From Nectonema munidae (taxonomy: Eukaryota > Nematomorpha > Nectonematoida > Nectonematidae), in NCBI GenBank assembly GCA_030549495.1, contig JAUIRK010000008.1, positions 491,190-555,189 on the forward strand: DNA of 64,000 bases, written 5' to 3'. A program made the position numbers and the translations under genes. Below, piece after piece: positions 45,587-56,998 of the stretch; positions within the stretch are counted from its first letter, which is position 1, and each line of letters opens with the position of its first letter. The notes under the pieces are model-generated. The model saw only the letters and a program-made list of their open reading frames with translations, was not told the origin of the DNA and did no database searches.

Positions 45587-46860
45587 ATCTAGTCATTATG
45601 TGTACATGAGGCGTGTATTTATGCCACTGAAGGCTGTGCATCATCAAATGGAGTTTTGGTCCATATTGTTATTGTTGCCTCTTTTTCAAGGGTTTTTTTG
45701 TAAATACTATTTTGATATAATCACAATTTTTATACACATGTATAATGAAAACATTTGCCAAAACCCGTTTTTTAATAAATACAAAACTTAGATATATTTC
45801 TCCCAATTTATTGGCCTATTTCTTCACAATAGCATGCAAGATTATGTCAAGCTTGTAAAAAATGTTAATTATACGCTTGACCCAGACTGGCATCTTTATG
45901 ATCAGAGCTCCCGTTTTGGTGATGAGGTAGCGGGAAAGCATACACATAATTCTACATATTCATGCGTTTGCCATGTCTATTTACGTATTCAAAATTCCAT
46001 TGTAAAAATTGATAAAAGTTAATAAAAAACATCTTTTAATGGACAAAAAAAATTTACTACCATAAAAATCAGATAGAAAAAATAAAAAAATTGGGAAATT
46101 TTTTCTTTTTCTTTTCATTCAATTTCTTATTTTTTTCACGCCAAACTGTTGTAAAGCCTTGTTCAAAAGGTTCTGTAACTTTTGAATTTTCGAAAGTTTA
46201 TTAATTTTTTCTAAATTTTCCTAATATCTGCAAAATGGATGTATGCTTTTATCTCTTCGAATCTGTTTCTTGACATCTGTTTTGCTACAAGTTAACAACA
46301 AACCATTTATCTTTTAATTCGTTAATTTTGTTTTCAAAATTATTCCGACAACAAATGTTTCTTTACAAAAAACGAGGAACATTTAAAAGTTTGCCTACCT
46401 CTTCAGAACTTTTTCACAGCAAATTTTCATAGAACGTGTACCTTCTTTTGCTCATTCGATTCAACAGTCCAAATCATGATTGCACGAATATTATGCAAGC
46501 ATACTGCTATAATGGTTCCTTCATCACTTTTGTCAAACTAGGCTATATGAGCCAATAATTTAAAGGCATAAAACACTCATGTATAATTTTTGCTTATGCA
46601 GTCAAGTCTCATAAGATTATGAGGGATCCTGTTAAAAATTATAGTGAGAGGTGGGGGAGCACTGTAACTGCTTTGTTTGGTGTCTACGGTCAGTTGATTC
46701 GAAGTTTATACAAAATTCAAATTTTATATTTGAGAAAGTTTTAAGAATTTAAAAACCTGTTAAGATTGCTACAATAAGAGTAGCTTAATAAAATATTTGA
46801 GCCAAGATATTTATAAAAATACCTGGGGGTAAATTTACCCCCTTGGTATTCAACAATTTT
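45587..46860. other. TOMM40 3' UTR and intergenic DNA
   Basis: It contains the likely TOMM40 poly(A) signal at 45774-45779. No other gene is supported. A small perfect palindrome-like run (GGGGGTAAATTTACCCCC) lies at about 46825-46842. Confidence 0.5.
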
Positions 46861-46879
46861 CGGGAGTAACGGGGAGAAC

Positions 46880-47630
46880 ATATTTGCAGATCTGAACAGT
46901 GATACCCTGTCCATTGATGCTTAGGAAATTGTAAATGCGTTTGTTGGGAAACTAAGACTCACGATTCGGCGCTTAAAGAAAGAAGTGATCGCCCGGTTTC
47001 TTAGAGAGAATAGTCATGATACTGATTCACTTCTACAGACCATTCATTGAAAAAGAGATAACAGACTATTTGTAAGAGTTTGAAAAAAGCATGGATTATT
47101 TCTTTCCAAAAAGTGAACAAAAGCAGGCAGTTTTCAGTGAATCATTCATCCCTTCGCTGTGTGTGATGACGCCATTTATTATTAAAAGAGTTCTAACCAC
47201 GCTAGCGATGGAAAGAAAAACGAGGACTCGTTACAACGTTGCCAGACCGACACTATCAACTATCTTCAAGCATGCACTCCATCTATCTCATTGATGTTAT
47301 TAGCATTATTGCAAAAGTCATTCGCATTTTCAAATAAATGAAATATCTCTCTTGTTTTAATGTCGTCATATATATCAATGTTAATAATATTTTATGAATG
47401 GGATAGCATGTTAAAAGTTGTGTAACGAGCTGAATCATTTGCTTACAAGAATCTACTGGAACATTACTCGGCAATGGGCTGTCGCATGCCATTAAACATT
47501 CACTTTTTGGAGATAATCTTGAAGCCGTGTCTGATGAACGTAGCGAAAGGTTTTATCAAGATATTAGTGCAATGGAAAAAAGATAACAATGTTCCTGAAA
47601 TGGCTGAATGCTGACAGACCAGTGCTTCTC
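46880..47630 (+). mobile_element. Second, broken copy of the 5.2-kb zinc-finger mobile ORF family
   Basis: Plus-strand scraps match the C-terminal end of the 5.2-8.25 kb element. Near 47470 is MGCRMPLNIHFL (there LGCNMSLKIHFL). Near 47520 is AVSDERSERFYQDISAMEKR (there VSDEHGERFHQDI). Then VPEMAEC (there TPAMLADFCW). The upstream portion (47091-47294, MDYFFPKSEQKQAVFSESF) probably belongs to it but is not confidently aligned. Frame changes are frequent. Confidence 0.65.
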
Positions 47631-49020
47631 GACTTTTTTCCCGCAGGACCTCTATATAATACAATTTGATGTTTTTTAAGTTAAATAAAGTTCTGCCTCT
47701 ATTTTATAGCAAACTTTTAAAATTGTTTTATGTCTTTGTTAAGATTTGTGTAAAAAAATATTGCGTTCCTAGTGTGAAGTCCCTGTCATAAAAATACGAT
47801 CGCGTGATCTGAATAACAAATTTTACATGCAGGCGTGAGAGTATTTGGTTTTGTGAAGACAGTTTAGATCTTGGAGTGTGAATGTCGGAATAATTGTATC
47901 TGATATCTGACTATATTACTAATAAGTCTGCCTTTTCACAAGTTCTTCAGAAGACATATATTTTTGACGTTCAAACACCTAATATACTGAATTAGATCCA
48001 CCAAGAATTCTGCTCCCTAAAGATTTACAAAGATCTTTTTTGGTAAGCTGTTTAGTTTGGACTATCTAGTGATAAGGCTTTTTGTTACGAATGCTGTTGC
48101 TTCAGAACTAGAACATTCAAATCTGAAAGGGCATTTGTAACCATCGCCTTCAACAACTCGTAAAAAGCAATAATGATAAAGGCTTTATTGTGCATGGGTT
48201 GAATTATTCAGTGCCTGATATAAAAGCTGAATTTATATCCTGTTTGCCAGTGTGCATTTTTGTCAAAAACCGCATCTATTTGAAAATTTTCTTATAGTTT
48301 TAAATATCGCTTACGATCATTTGAAAATTTTGTTCTAGTATTAGTTATTCAGGTGATTAGGGACGAAGAAGTGGAAATGTATTCAATCCTAATAGATTGT
48401 AAAAATAATTAGTTTGTTTTTGCTTTGACTATCAAAGATTCTGTCCTCTTGTTGAGCTAGAAGTTAGTGATGCAATCACAATTACAAACAAGGTAGTTCG
48501 ACTTGATAAAATCCTTGCTCTTATGGTGGAAGTGAAATCTGAGAGTGCAGGTATAATCACGGGTAATAATGGTGGTGTGTTCATTGGACGAAAATTCTTT
48601 TATAATAAAATTTTTAAAATTATAAAAAAAATTAGCCCCGCTTCTGGAAATTTAAAAGATGTGGGGCTATGAAATTACTCAAGTTTTCAAATGAAAGCAT
48701 GACACAAAAGAATATAAGCGTAGAACTACGTTTCACTTTGGCCCTATGAACACTAGTGTGACTCCCATCTCCTAAGAAATAAAAATCGCCTGCTTTTAAC
48801 AAATTAAATTTTTAAAAATTTACATGAGTGTTCAATTGTGTATATTAGGGGGTCTGACCAATAAATTATCTTATGGCGCAACAGGTCTAAAAACGCGATG
48901 AAGCCTTGTCCTAGGACAACTACCACTACAACAACTTCCTAAGTTGATAAAGATTAGAGGAGAGTAAACTGAACTACACATATGTTATAAAGAGAATGAA
49001 ATAAAAATGTACAACGTTCT
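47631..49020. other. Intergenic DNA, with one coding-like stretch at about 48400-48670
   Basis: The plus strand at about 48410-48672 reads CPLVELEVSDAITITNKVVR, LDKILALMVEVKSESAG, then a possible donor (GCAG/GTATAA), or continues IITGNNGGVFIGRKFFYN to a stop. It lacks a start and I cannot name it. A hAT-like end (CAGTGCTTCTCGAC) is at about 47618. The rest is AT-rich. Confidence 0.3.
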
Positions 49021-49070
49021 TTTATTTTATTGAAAAGAATTGTACGCTTTACTTCCATCCGATTTGAGAT

Positions 49071-49928
49071 CTATTCTTGCAAGGATATTGATTCTTTGAT
49101 TTCTTGGTGTTCGCCATTCGACGTGGAATCTTCTTTTAATGAAGTGCTCAAGAACTGCTTCATCTGTTCATGGATCTTTTCACACGTGAGTAAAGAGAGT
49201 TTGAAAGCAAGCTTGAAGCTGAGGGCCGAAACAGATCCTCTTTGAGAGAGCAGGGTGACCTGCTTAATGCTAGGCATGTAGGCCAAAAGAAGGGATGCCC
49301 TGCCCACACCAAGTTCTTCCTCTTTGTGTGTGGGATCGAGGATGAGGACGGGCTCCTCTGAGTCTGGCTCTCCTTGGCTAGAAAGACGCACCTCGCAACT
49401 GCATGCGATGTCATACAGCTCGAAGTCAGCGTCCAGCAGAGCGAGTACTGCTGCATTAAACCCCGCAGAAAATACAGCGCCATCATCCTGAAGCAAGCAC
49501 AGCTTGACGTGAATCTCGCACTTGGGATACTGAATCAGGTTAATCACCGGCTCCAGAGCTTCCTTCATCATCTTCTCAAGATCTCTGTTCGCATGCTCCA
49601 GATCATCAGCCAGCTCGACTTGGAAACGGGAGGGGGTGGCGATGCCCAGGTATTTGAAGTCAACGTGCAGAAACGCCTTTGAAGTGACGAAGTTTTCTTT
49701 TTTGATAACGTCTTTCGGCCCAGTGACAAAGCAAATGACCTTGGTTTTCCCTTGTTCAATGTAGGCAGAGCCTTTGTACGCTTTCAGAAAAGAAGATCGC
49801 ATGAGAATGGACCGATGATCACTGAGTCTTCGAGTGGAGTCACATCTCTCCATCCCAAAAGAGGAAGTCTTTTGATCACAATCTTCAACATCAAAAGTAA
49901 TCTCTTCTACTTCATTCACACAACTCAT
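49071..49928 (-). CDS. EXOSC6: Exosome core subunit MTR3 (RNase PH-like), 285 aa
   Basis: EXOSC6/MTR3 is one of six RNase PH-fold subunits of the RNA exosome ring, which degrades and trims RNA in nucleus and cytoplasm. The animal ring is catalytically inert and guides RNA to DIS3 or EXOSC10. The intronless minus-strand frame gives 285 aa, close to human EXOSC6 (272). The RNase PH domain opens at residues 39-71 (RSILMRSS, then GSAYIEQGKTKV and GP) and continues with EALEPVINLIQYP (124-135). It then shows LLQDDGAVFSAGFNAAVLAL (145-164), ELYDI (170-174), LDPTHKEEE and MPSIKQVTLL. Human EXOSC6 has parallel 'EALEPAVRLGRYP', 'EMYDL' and 'LLDPTRLEEE', which separates it from EXOSC4 and EXOSC5. The start at 49928 is the first ATG of the frame. 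AATAAA (minus strand, 49021-49026) lies about 45 bases past the stop. GC content is higher than in its surroundings. It looks intact. Confidence 0.92.
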   Translation of the reverse strand: MSCVNEVEEITFDVEDCDQKTSSFGMERCDSTRRLSDHRSILMRSSFLKAYKGSAYIEQGKTKVICFVTGPKDVIKKENFVTSKAFLHVDFKYLGIATPSRFQVELADDLEHANRDLEKMMKEALEPVINLIQYPKCEIHVKLCLLQDDGAVFSAGFNAAVLALLDADFELYDIACSCEVRLSSQGEPDSEEPVLILDPTHKEEELGVGRASLLLAYMPSIKQVTLLSQRGSVSALSFKLAFKLSLLTCEKIHEQMKQFLSTSLKEDSTSNGEHQEIKESISLQE

Positions 49929-50089
49929 TCAAAGAAATAAATTATAAAAAAACAAGAATCTGATTTTCATTAATTCTATTTTAAAAGAATAAAAAACACC
50001 GTCAATTCTTTGTTATGCATCAAAAGTAGGAAAATGATTCAGAAAAATCAATTCGATGAGAATCAATTAACCCTATTAGTGCTGGGCAA
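49929..50089 (-). promoter_or_regulatory. Upstream region of EXOSC6
   Basis: Purine/AT-rich DNA directly upstream of the start codon on the minus strand. It should hold the promoter; I see no diagnostic element. Confidence 0.3.
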
Positions 50090-50840
50090 AATTTGTCCTA
50101 TTTTTCTCAGATATTAATAAGTTTTTATAAATATTTTTAATGTTACATATATATTTCAACTATGCTGAATTCAATGGTGATGTCCATTTTTTTTATATCA
50201 AAATCAATCAAAACTCTCAAAAGTTGATTTATATTTGACAGCTCATCTCAAAAAGAAACTTTATTTAAATAATTTTATAGTTTTTTTACACATGTATACC
50301 CATTTTCAAATATGCTGAATTCAGTGCTGATATTTATTTTTTATGAAATTGATCTAAATGTGACAGCTCATCTCAAAAAGGAAATTTTTATCTAAATAAT
50401 TATATAAAGTTTTTTACACATGTATACCCATTTTTAAATATGCTGAATTCAGTGCTGATATTCATTTTTTTTATGAAAATAATCAAAACTGTCAAAAAAT
50501 TGATTTATCCGAAAAAGAAAGGATCAGGCACGGTTTTTTGAATTAGAGAATTACGTTAATAGAAAGTATAGGGAGATGATGAAGTTTACCGTGTATGGCA
50601 TTTTACAGACATATACCCATTTTCAAGTAGGCTGTGTTTACTGGTTATATTCCTTTTTTTTATATAAATATTAGTCAAACCTGACAAAATAATTTAAATA
50701 TGACAGCCCATGTCAAAATCAAAATTTTTATTTTATTCTTATAAAAAGTTTTTTTTTATACATTTCAAGTATGCAGAATTTAATGATGTTCATTTTTTAT
50801 GAAATCAATAAAGCCTGTCAATCAATGTCATAAATAACTT
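50090..50840. repeat. Degenerate tandem array, five units of about 120-180 bp
   Basis: The phrase ATATGCTGAATTCAGTGCTG or a close variant recurs at about 50161, 50318, 50440, 50624 and 50768. Each copy is accompanied by TTTTTACACATGTATACCC and GACAGCTCATCTCAAAAAG-like sequence. Unit length is irregular, so the array is old or has internal deletions. Confidence 0.7.
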
Positions 50841-51689
50841 CAAAATAAATTCTACTTTCAGTATTTCCCTGGTAATTATTTTCTTAATTAATTTTATAAA
50901 CCAACATCTCGATAAGACCTTTAACGTTTTGGCAACAGATTCGATATCTGCGGGTATCTTTACGCCATTATGTAATTTTGCTATTCATTCTATGGTGATG
51001 CCTTCTTGGTAGCTCTTTTTAATTAAAAATTTATTTTCTGCAAATTCTATTCGAAAAAACTATTTTAAGGATTTATTTTGAACAGATTTTTTCCTCTCTC
51101 AAAGCATTCTGATTAAAGAATCTTCTTGATGATCTTAGACTTTTTTTTATCAGCATCGTATAATTTATTATCAGGCCTAAATATTTCTCAACCAATCTCA
51201 TTTCAAAAGTTTTTTTCTGATGAATCATTCGTGATGTTCATTGTTCCATTACAAAACGTTGTCCACGTTCTTCATCTAAAAAATTATCTTTGACGCAAAA
51301 GATGGACAAATTCAATTTAAATTAAAAATATCTTGATACTGACTAAATTCTCACATATTGGCATCTGCGCTATTTTTGATAAATCTGACCTATTCTAAAT
51401 TTTCAGATTTCCTACCCATCTTAGCTAAATATTAACTGTAATCCTAGGTGATAAACTATAGATTTAAATATTTTTCATTTATAAAATAGGAACTTCTTTT
51501 TCAGTCAAAATCTTTTTGAAGCATCTAATATTATATAATTAAACCACTTCCTAGTTCATTAGAACATGGTAGACCTTCCATTTAGTCAAGATACATATTT
51601 TTTTAATTATTTGTTTTGATCACATGTTCTCTTTTCAATTAGTTTTCAACTTGGTTCCTTCTCTCACACAAGATTTTTTACAGAACTGA
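50841..51689. other. AT-rich stretch between two tandem arrays
   Basis: No gene and no clear repeat unit. It may be a third, more decayed part of the same satellite-bearing element. Confidence 0.35.
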
Positions 51690-52640
51690 TTTTCAGGCAT
51701 ACATTACTAATTCAATTGCCACTTGGAGATATTTTTTAACCGTATTATCCAAAATCCAGTACAGAAATAAAATAAGCATAGTCGATTTGGTATAAAACAG
51801 ATATTTTATTTTTTTGAAGACAGTATCTAGAAGTAAACCGCAAATCTGATTCAAGCTTTCAGATATTTTAAAACCATAAATGCCAAACCTGAGTCCAAAA
51901 ATGAAACCCGCATCTTCCATTTGGCATAAAAAGAGATATTTTATTTAAATTTCAAAAATATTTCTGTAGACATTAGGCGTAAATCGAAAATTTGAATGAC
52001 ACTTTCACACATTTAAAACCTCTAAATGCAAAAAATGATTTCAGAAATAAAAATTATCATGGTCGAATTGGTATAAAAACATATATTTCATGTAAAATTA
52101 GAGAGAATATTTTGGGATCTAGTTTTCAGACATAAACGCAAATTTGATTGACACTAGCAGTAAAACCTCTAAATGCGAAAACTGTGTTCAGAAATGAAAT
52201 CATCATGATCTATTTGCTATAAAAAGTATATTTTATGTAAAATTTGAATCAATATTTTTGGAAACAAATTTTAGAACTAAACCGCAAATTTGATTAACAC
52301 TTATAGGTATTTTCACATCCTAAATGTAAAAAATGAGTTCAGAAATGAAAACAGCATGATTGATTTGGTATAAAAACATATATTTTATTTAAAAATTTGA
52401 ATGAATGTTTTTGGAGACAGTTTTTAGAAGTAAACCGCAAATTTGATTAACACGTATAGGTATTTTAAAATCCTAAATGTAAAAAATGAGTTCAGAAATG
52501 AAAACAACATGACCGATTTAGTATAAAAACATATATTCTATGTAAAATTTGAAGGTATATTTTATTAGATATATTTTTGATCAACAAAATTTTGATTGAC
52601 ATTTTCTAAAAAGTAGCCATGATTATTGAAAAAATTAAAT
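51690..52640 (+). repeat. ~148-bp tandem array, about six units
   Basis: The landmark AACCGCAAATTTGATT (variants) recurs at about 51836, 51980, 52131, 52277, 52431 and 52573, a mean step near 148 bp. Within each unit GTATAAAAACATATATTTTA and AAATGAGTTCAGAAATGAAA are also conserved. The same unit occurs inverted at 15.69-16.13 kb. Confidence 0.85.
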
Positions 52641-53830
52641 ATATAAAGTGTATATATTTTATATATAATGGTATAAGCAACCATTTTGGTTCTGTAAGCC
52701 TTGATGTCAGTACATGTTTTATCTCGTTTAAGAAGATTTCAACCTCTGTCTGCACGCATGTAAAGCACTCTCTGAAGCACTTTTCCTCGTGATAGCTTCC
52801 TGACAGAAGAGTAGTAAAGCAGATGTTCATATTGAAATCCCATATCAGAGCACTTTTCACTAAACAGTCTTGAATTCAATGCTGATAATTTAATAAAATT
52901 TGCTATTTGAATAACATCTATAATAGTGTTAATCTCAAATGACATTTATCGAGAAGTAAGATTCTGTGAGAGTGAGATGTAAGACCCCTGATGTGCACTT
53001 AATATGCGGGTGCTCCATCCGAGAACACGCTGTATCACTGATCCCATTTTTCTTTGATGAAACTATCAAACAACTTGAAAATATCTTCACCTGTTGTTGT
53101 TGTCTCTAGTTATTCACAGAACAGAAAGATTTCTTCAAGGTACTCTTCCCTTGGTACCACGCATAAACCAAGACCTGAGCATGGTCACAGACGTCGGTTG
53201 ACCCAACCAACTGCAAGCTGAATTTTCCGCCCTCCTTGGTGGCAGCCACTACCTGTTCTTTAATGTTTTGCGAAATCTCTTGAATTCTTCTTTTGATCGT
53301 GTTATCTGACAGCGGAATAGCTTCAATTTTTTCACTGTAGCATCTCCAAGGATGGTACAAGCCACAACAAGGGCTACTGGCTTTACCAACTTTTCTCCAA
53401 GTGTGTGTGTCTGCATACACTTAGCAATTTTTTTGCAATAGGATAGGATGCAAGTGTTGGTTGTTGAACAGAATACGCTCTCTTATGCACAGAGTTATCT
53501 AACCCTAACGTTTGACTTCTCCTTCTTTCTTCTTAAAATACTCAAAATCTTTCTCTGCTAGAGTTGGGTGTTTTCCCAGGAGATGGCGCTTGAGATTATT
53601 TTCTTTAAGCGACTCGTGGCTGACCACTTCCCCACATACAGCGCATTCTGGTTTTTGGGTTCCATCGTCGATGAGACACGAAAATCTAGTGCTAAGAAAT
53701 TCATTGTACACCCGTTTTGTGCATTTAAAAATGAAAATAGGGTATATACTATTTGTTAAGATTGTAAGCACAAGGATAATAATAAATCAATGGTTATTTG
53801 ACAGCTTTTTTTCTTCTCTCTCTATGTCTT
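52600..53830 (-). mobile_element. ZBED/SCAND3-type hAT transposase remnant
   Basis: On the minus strand a BED-like finger region at 53505-53771 (KPECAVCGEVVSHESLKENN, LKRHLLGKHP, FEYFKKKE) is followed at 53106-53420 by LSDNTIKRRIQEISQNIKEQ and FSLQLVGSTDVCDHAQVLVY. At 52739-52945 come IANFIKLSALNSRLFSEKCS and LLYYSSVRKLSRGKVLQRVL. These are successive parts of a ZBED5/SCAND3-like hAT transposase. The dimerisation end is not seen and several frame breaks exist. No ends were found. Its left edge overlaps the tandem array at 51.7-52.64 kb. Confidence 0.8.
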
Positions 53831-53939
53831 TCTTTAAAAGATAGGGAAATTAAAATTCGACGTACTTTTCTTCATTTATCTTTGTTAAAAATAGATAAAT
53901 AATTATCCACTATCCCTCAACCAATATGTGAATGTATAT

Positions 53940-56652
53940 TAGATAGGCACCGAACAGCATTTTTGCCGAATACAGAATATTCGGTAATGGCCGAATACAC
54001 ATAATATTCTTTTATATGTATATGTTTTATGTTGTTTTAGCCATTTTTGTGCTTATGTTAATTGTATGATTTATTTGATCTTTTCAGAAGCTCTTACCTA
54101 GCGATTATAACGATTGTTTATTACATAATAGTCATAATTAGCAATACAATTATAGTTTTAATGTTCAAATGTCTCAAAGTCGCAGTATCATGTGGAAATA
54201 TTTTAAACCTTGTGAAAATCATCCAACATACTGTTTGTGAAATTTATGGTTTCAAGAGGGGGGAGGATTGCAAAAAATCAGACTACTACAGCAATGTTAA
54301 ACCACCTAAAAAAACAAACACCCTGAAGAAATACCTAATGAATCAATCAAAGAAATCAACAACAGCAAAAAGAGCCGCATCACCCAGCATTACTTGTGCA
54401 ACTGAGTCTCCAAAAGTTTGTAAGCAACAGCTAACATTATTTGAGACTCTGGAGAGAAAGAAAATATGGAACATAAATAACCATAGAGTTGTTGAACTTC
54501 ACAAATTAATTAGAGATGATTGTGTAGACACATAGCCATTTTCAGTTGTTGAATATGAAGGTTTTAAACGCCTTATTAACAAAATTTGCCCTAAATATAG
54601 TATTCCACGTAGGAGATATTTTTCTGATAAGATTGTCCCAAATATATATGATCAGTTATTTAAAAAAGTTGAAGCTGAGGTACTAGCAGCAAATTTTATT
54701 TCTTTAACAACAGATATATGGACTGCCACTACAGCCAACATTCCATTCATTAGTCAGTAGTCTGGAATATTTCAACATTCCTCTCAATAAAATCCATATA
54801 GTTTTGACGGACAATGCTGCCAATATGGTTGCAGGCATGGGCTTCGCTGATATCTTAAAAGTAGGGGAGACATTCTTGAAAACAAAATTTTTTTAAACTT
54901 ACAAAATTAGATTTAGGAAAAATTAAAGGACACATTCGTAATAAATAATACTTTTTTAATATTTTTAAATATAAATATTTAAAAAAAAAACTTTTTTCCC
55001 TATCTAAATCAATCTTGAATATTCACTGTTGTCCAATTCAGACATTTCCTAGATAATTGAATATATATATATATATTCACATTTTTCAAGACAAATATTA
55101 AATCGTCTTCACTATAAACATGTGTTTCTTGTGAAGAACATATTAGACATTTTTATAGGTATCACATATTCATATGACATGTTTTATGATGTGTATATGC
55201 ATACAAGATCTGATTATAACTCCTTTATATATATACTGTGTCAATTTCTATTTATGTATATAAAAATAACTGGGAAAAATATCGTAAGTTTCTTTCAAAA
55301 AGTGGAGGGGAATTTTCCTTTTTTTCAAAAGTGGGGGGGGGGGGGGGGGGGGATTTGTACCTACTATATGTTGGAAAGGATGCTAAAACAAAGGAAGGTT
55401 ATTGATGCATAGTGCATACAGTGCAGACCATACTATCACTGATATAAGTCTCTAGATAAGCTAGTAATTATACTTAAGTCATTTTAAGAGTTAACAGTGG
55501 AACACAGTTCAAGAAATGCCATAGCCTCATTGATCATACCTTTAATATTAGCCCTGCAACTAGGCTTACCATAGATCAAAATGATTTGACCAACTTCAGT
55601 GGCATTTTAAGAATGATGGATGAATTACTTAAATACTCAAAGAAAAGGTTACAAAGTTATCTTACTAACAAGATGTCCATAACTACATTTTTGGATCCAA
55701 GATTTAAGATAAAATTTCAGAAGAGCAATATTTATGAAATGAAAGCGTGGATCATTGAGAGCGTAGAGGAACAACCTAGTTCTAGTGCTAGTCCTGAGCC
55801 ATCTTTTTCTGACACAGATTAACATCCAAAGACAAGCAAGGCATTTCCCGGCATTTTCCAAATATTTCAGTTTAAATGACTGTTTCTTAGAATTAGAAAA
55901 ATCGAGTCAATTTAAAGAAATGGTAGGTGAAGAGAAACAAGGCACTACACCCTCTACATCAAACACATCAGTCCTAACACAATTTCCAAAAGATGCGCTG
56001 TTGCCAAAGAAGCTGAGATCTATGAGTCTTTACCTCTTCTGGAAAGATCCAAGGATCCTTTAGAATGGTGGAGACAGAATAAAGGACGTTTCGGGAATTT
56101 GCAGAAGCTTGCTCTCAAATATCTTTCAGCTCCTTCCTCATCGGTAGAAAGTGAGATGCTTTTTAGTTCTGGAGGAAACATATATGAAGCTAAGCGAAAC
56201 AGACTGAGTCCGGAAAATGGGGAAAAGGTTATATTTCTGCACCATAACCTTCCTAACTATCAATATAAGTGCAGTACCGACTAATGAGTCTTCTGACTAG
56301 GTATTAAGCAATAGCTTAGTAGGCACCGTATTTACTTATTTGTGTTCATATTCATGTTTGCATTAGCCATTTACTTTTTCAGTTTTTCTGTTCATATTCT
56401 ATGTCCTATTTGTGTTCATATTCTTGTTTGCATTTAATTAATAAACTTGTTCAAAAAAGACATAAAGGTATAGCTATAGCCATTGAAGTAGCCTAATGAG
56501 TCACGTGGTGGTGATAAAAGGCCCTTATAATATAAAACTATTCGGTACCGAATAGTCCACAAAAAGGCCGAATAGTGAGAAAAATGAGCGAATAGGCCGA
56601 ATAACGAATAGTGAGAAAAATGACCGAATACCGAATATTCGGTACACCACTA
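53940..56652 (+). mobile_element. hAT element, 2,713 bp, ZBED1/4-like transposase, degraded
   Basis: The ends TAGATAGGCACCGAACAG and (complement of the right) TAGTGGTGTACCGAATATTC are flanked by ATGTATAT and CTGTGTAT (6 of 8). CCGAATA motifs crowd both subterminal regions. The plus strand carries the transposase in order. At 54062-54535 is a basic region and RVVELHKLIRDDCVDT. Then PFSVVEYEGFKRLINKICPK, SDKIVPNIYDQLFKKVEAEV and SLTTDIWTATTANIPF (catalytic D). Then VLTDNAANMVAGMGFADIL (second D), TTFLDPRFK near 55680, and the dimerisation domain at about 56060-56284 (WWRQNKGRFGNLQKLALKYL, SSVESEMLFSSGGNIYEAKR). Missing sequence and multiple breaks after 54,760 leave it non-functional. A poly-G run of about 20 bases lies at 55,328. 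Confidence 0.9.
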
Positions 56653-56998
56653 CTGTGTATCCTTAAAAACTCTTAGAATTAAGAGTTGACAATGTTTTTA
56701 TTTTGAGGTCTTGGCGACCTTAAGTTTGGAACCCACGAGATAGGGTATAAAGTAGACCAATCAATATCCTTATTTAAGGCAAACCGGTCGCGTGATCATT
56801 CGCTCGAAAAGGATCATTAGTAGAGTGTTTGTTTATCGCTTCGTTCGAAACATAGGAATTAATCGAAAATTAAGATGGAACGACCATGGGACCGCCTTGT
56901 TTAAAATATCATTGATAAAAAAACAATTTTGAAGTGAGTAGCTATTTTAAATCACTTTTTATTAAGAACATGGCTTAAGCTATTGTATGTATTTTTAT
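56653..56998. other. Spacer between two hAT elements
   Basis: No gene. The 8-bp duplication of the next hAT, ATTTTTAT, closes it at 56991-56998. Confidence 0.5.

Noticed and set aside
45834-46022. Plus ORF after TOMM40
   Set aside because: No homology, and it lies past the likely TOMM40 poly(A) signal in AT-rich DNA.
49160-49940. Additional ORFs over EXOSC6 on both strands
   Set aside because: The minus frame at 49071-49928 matches EXOSC6 along its whole length; the others have no motifs.
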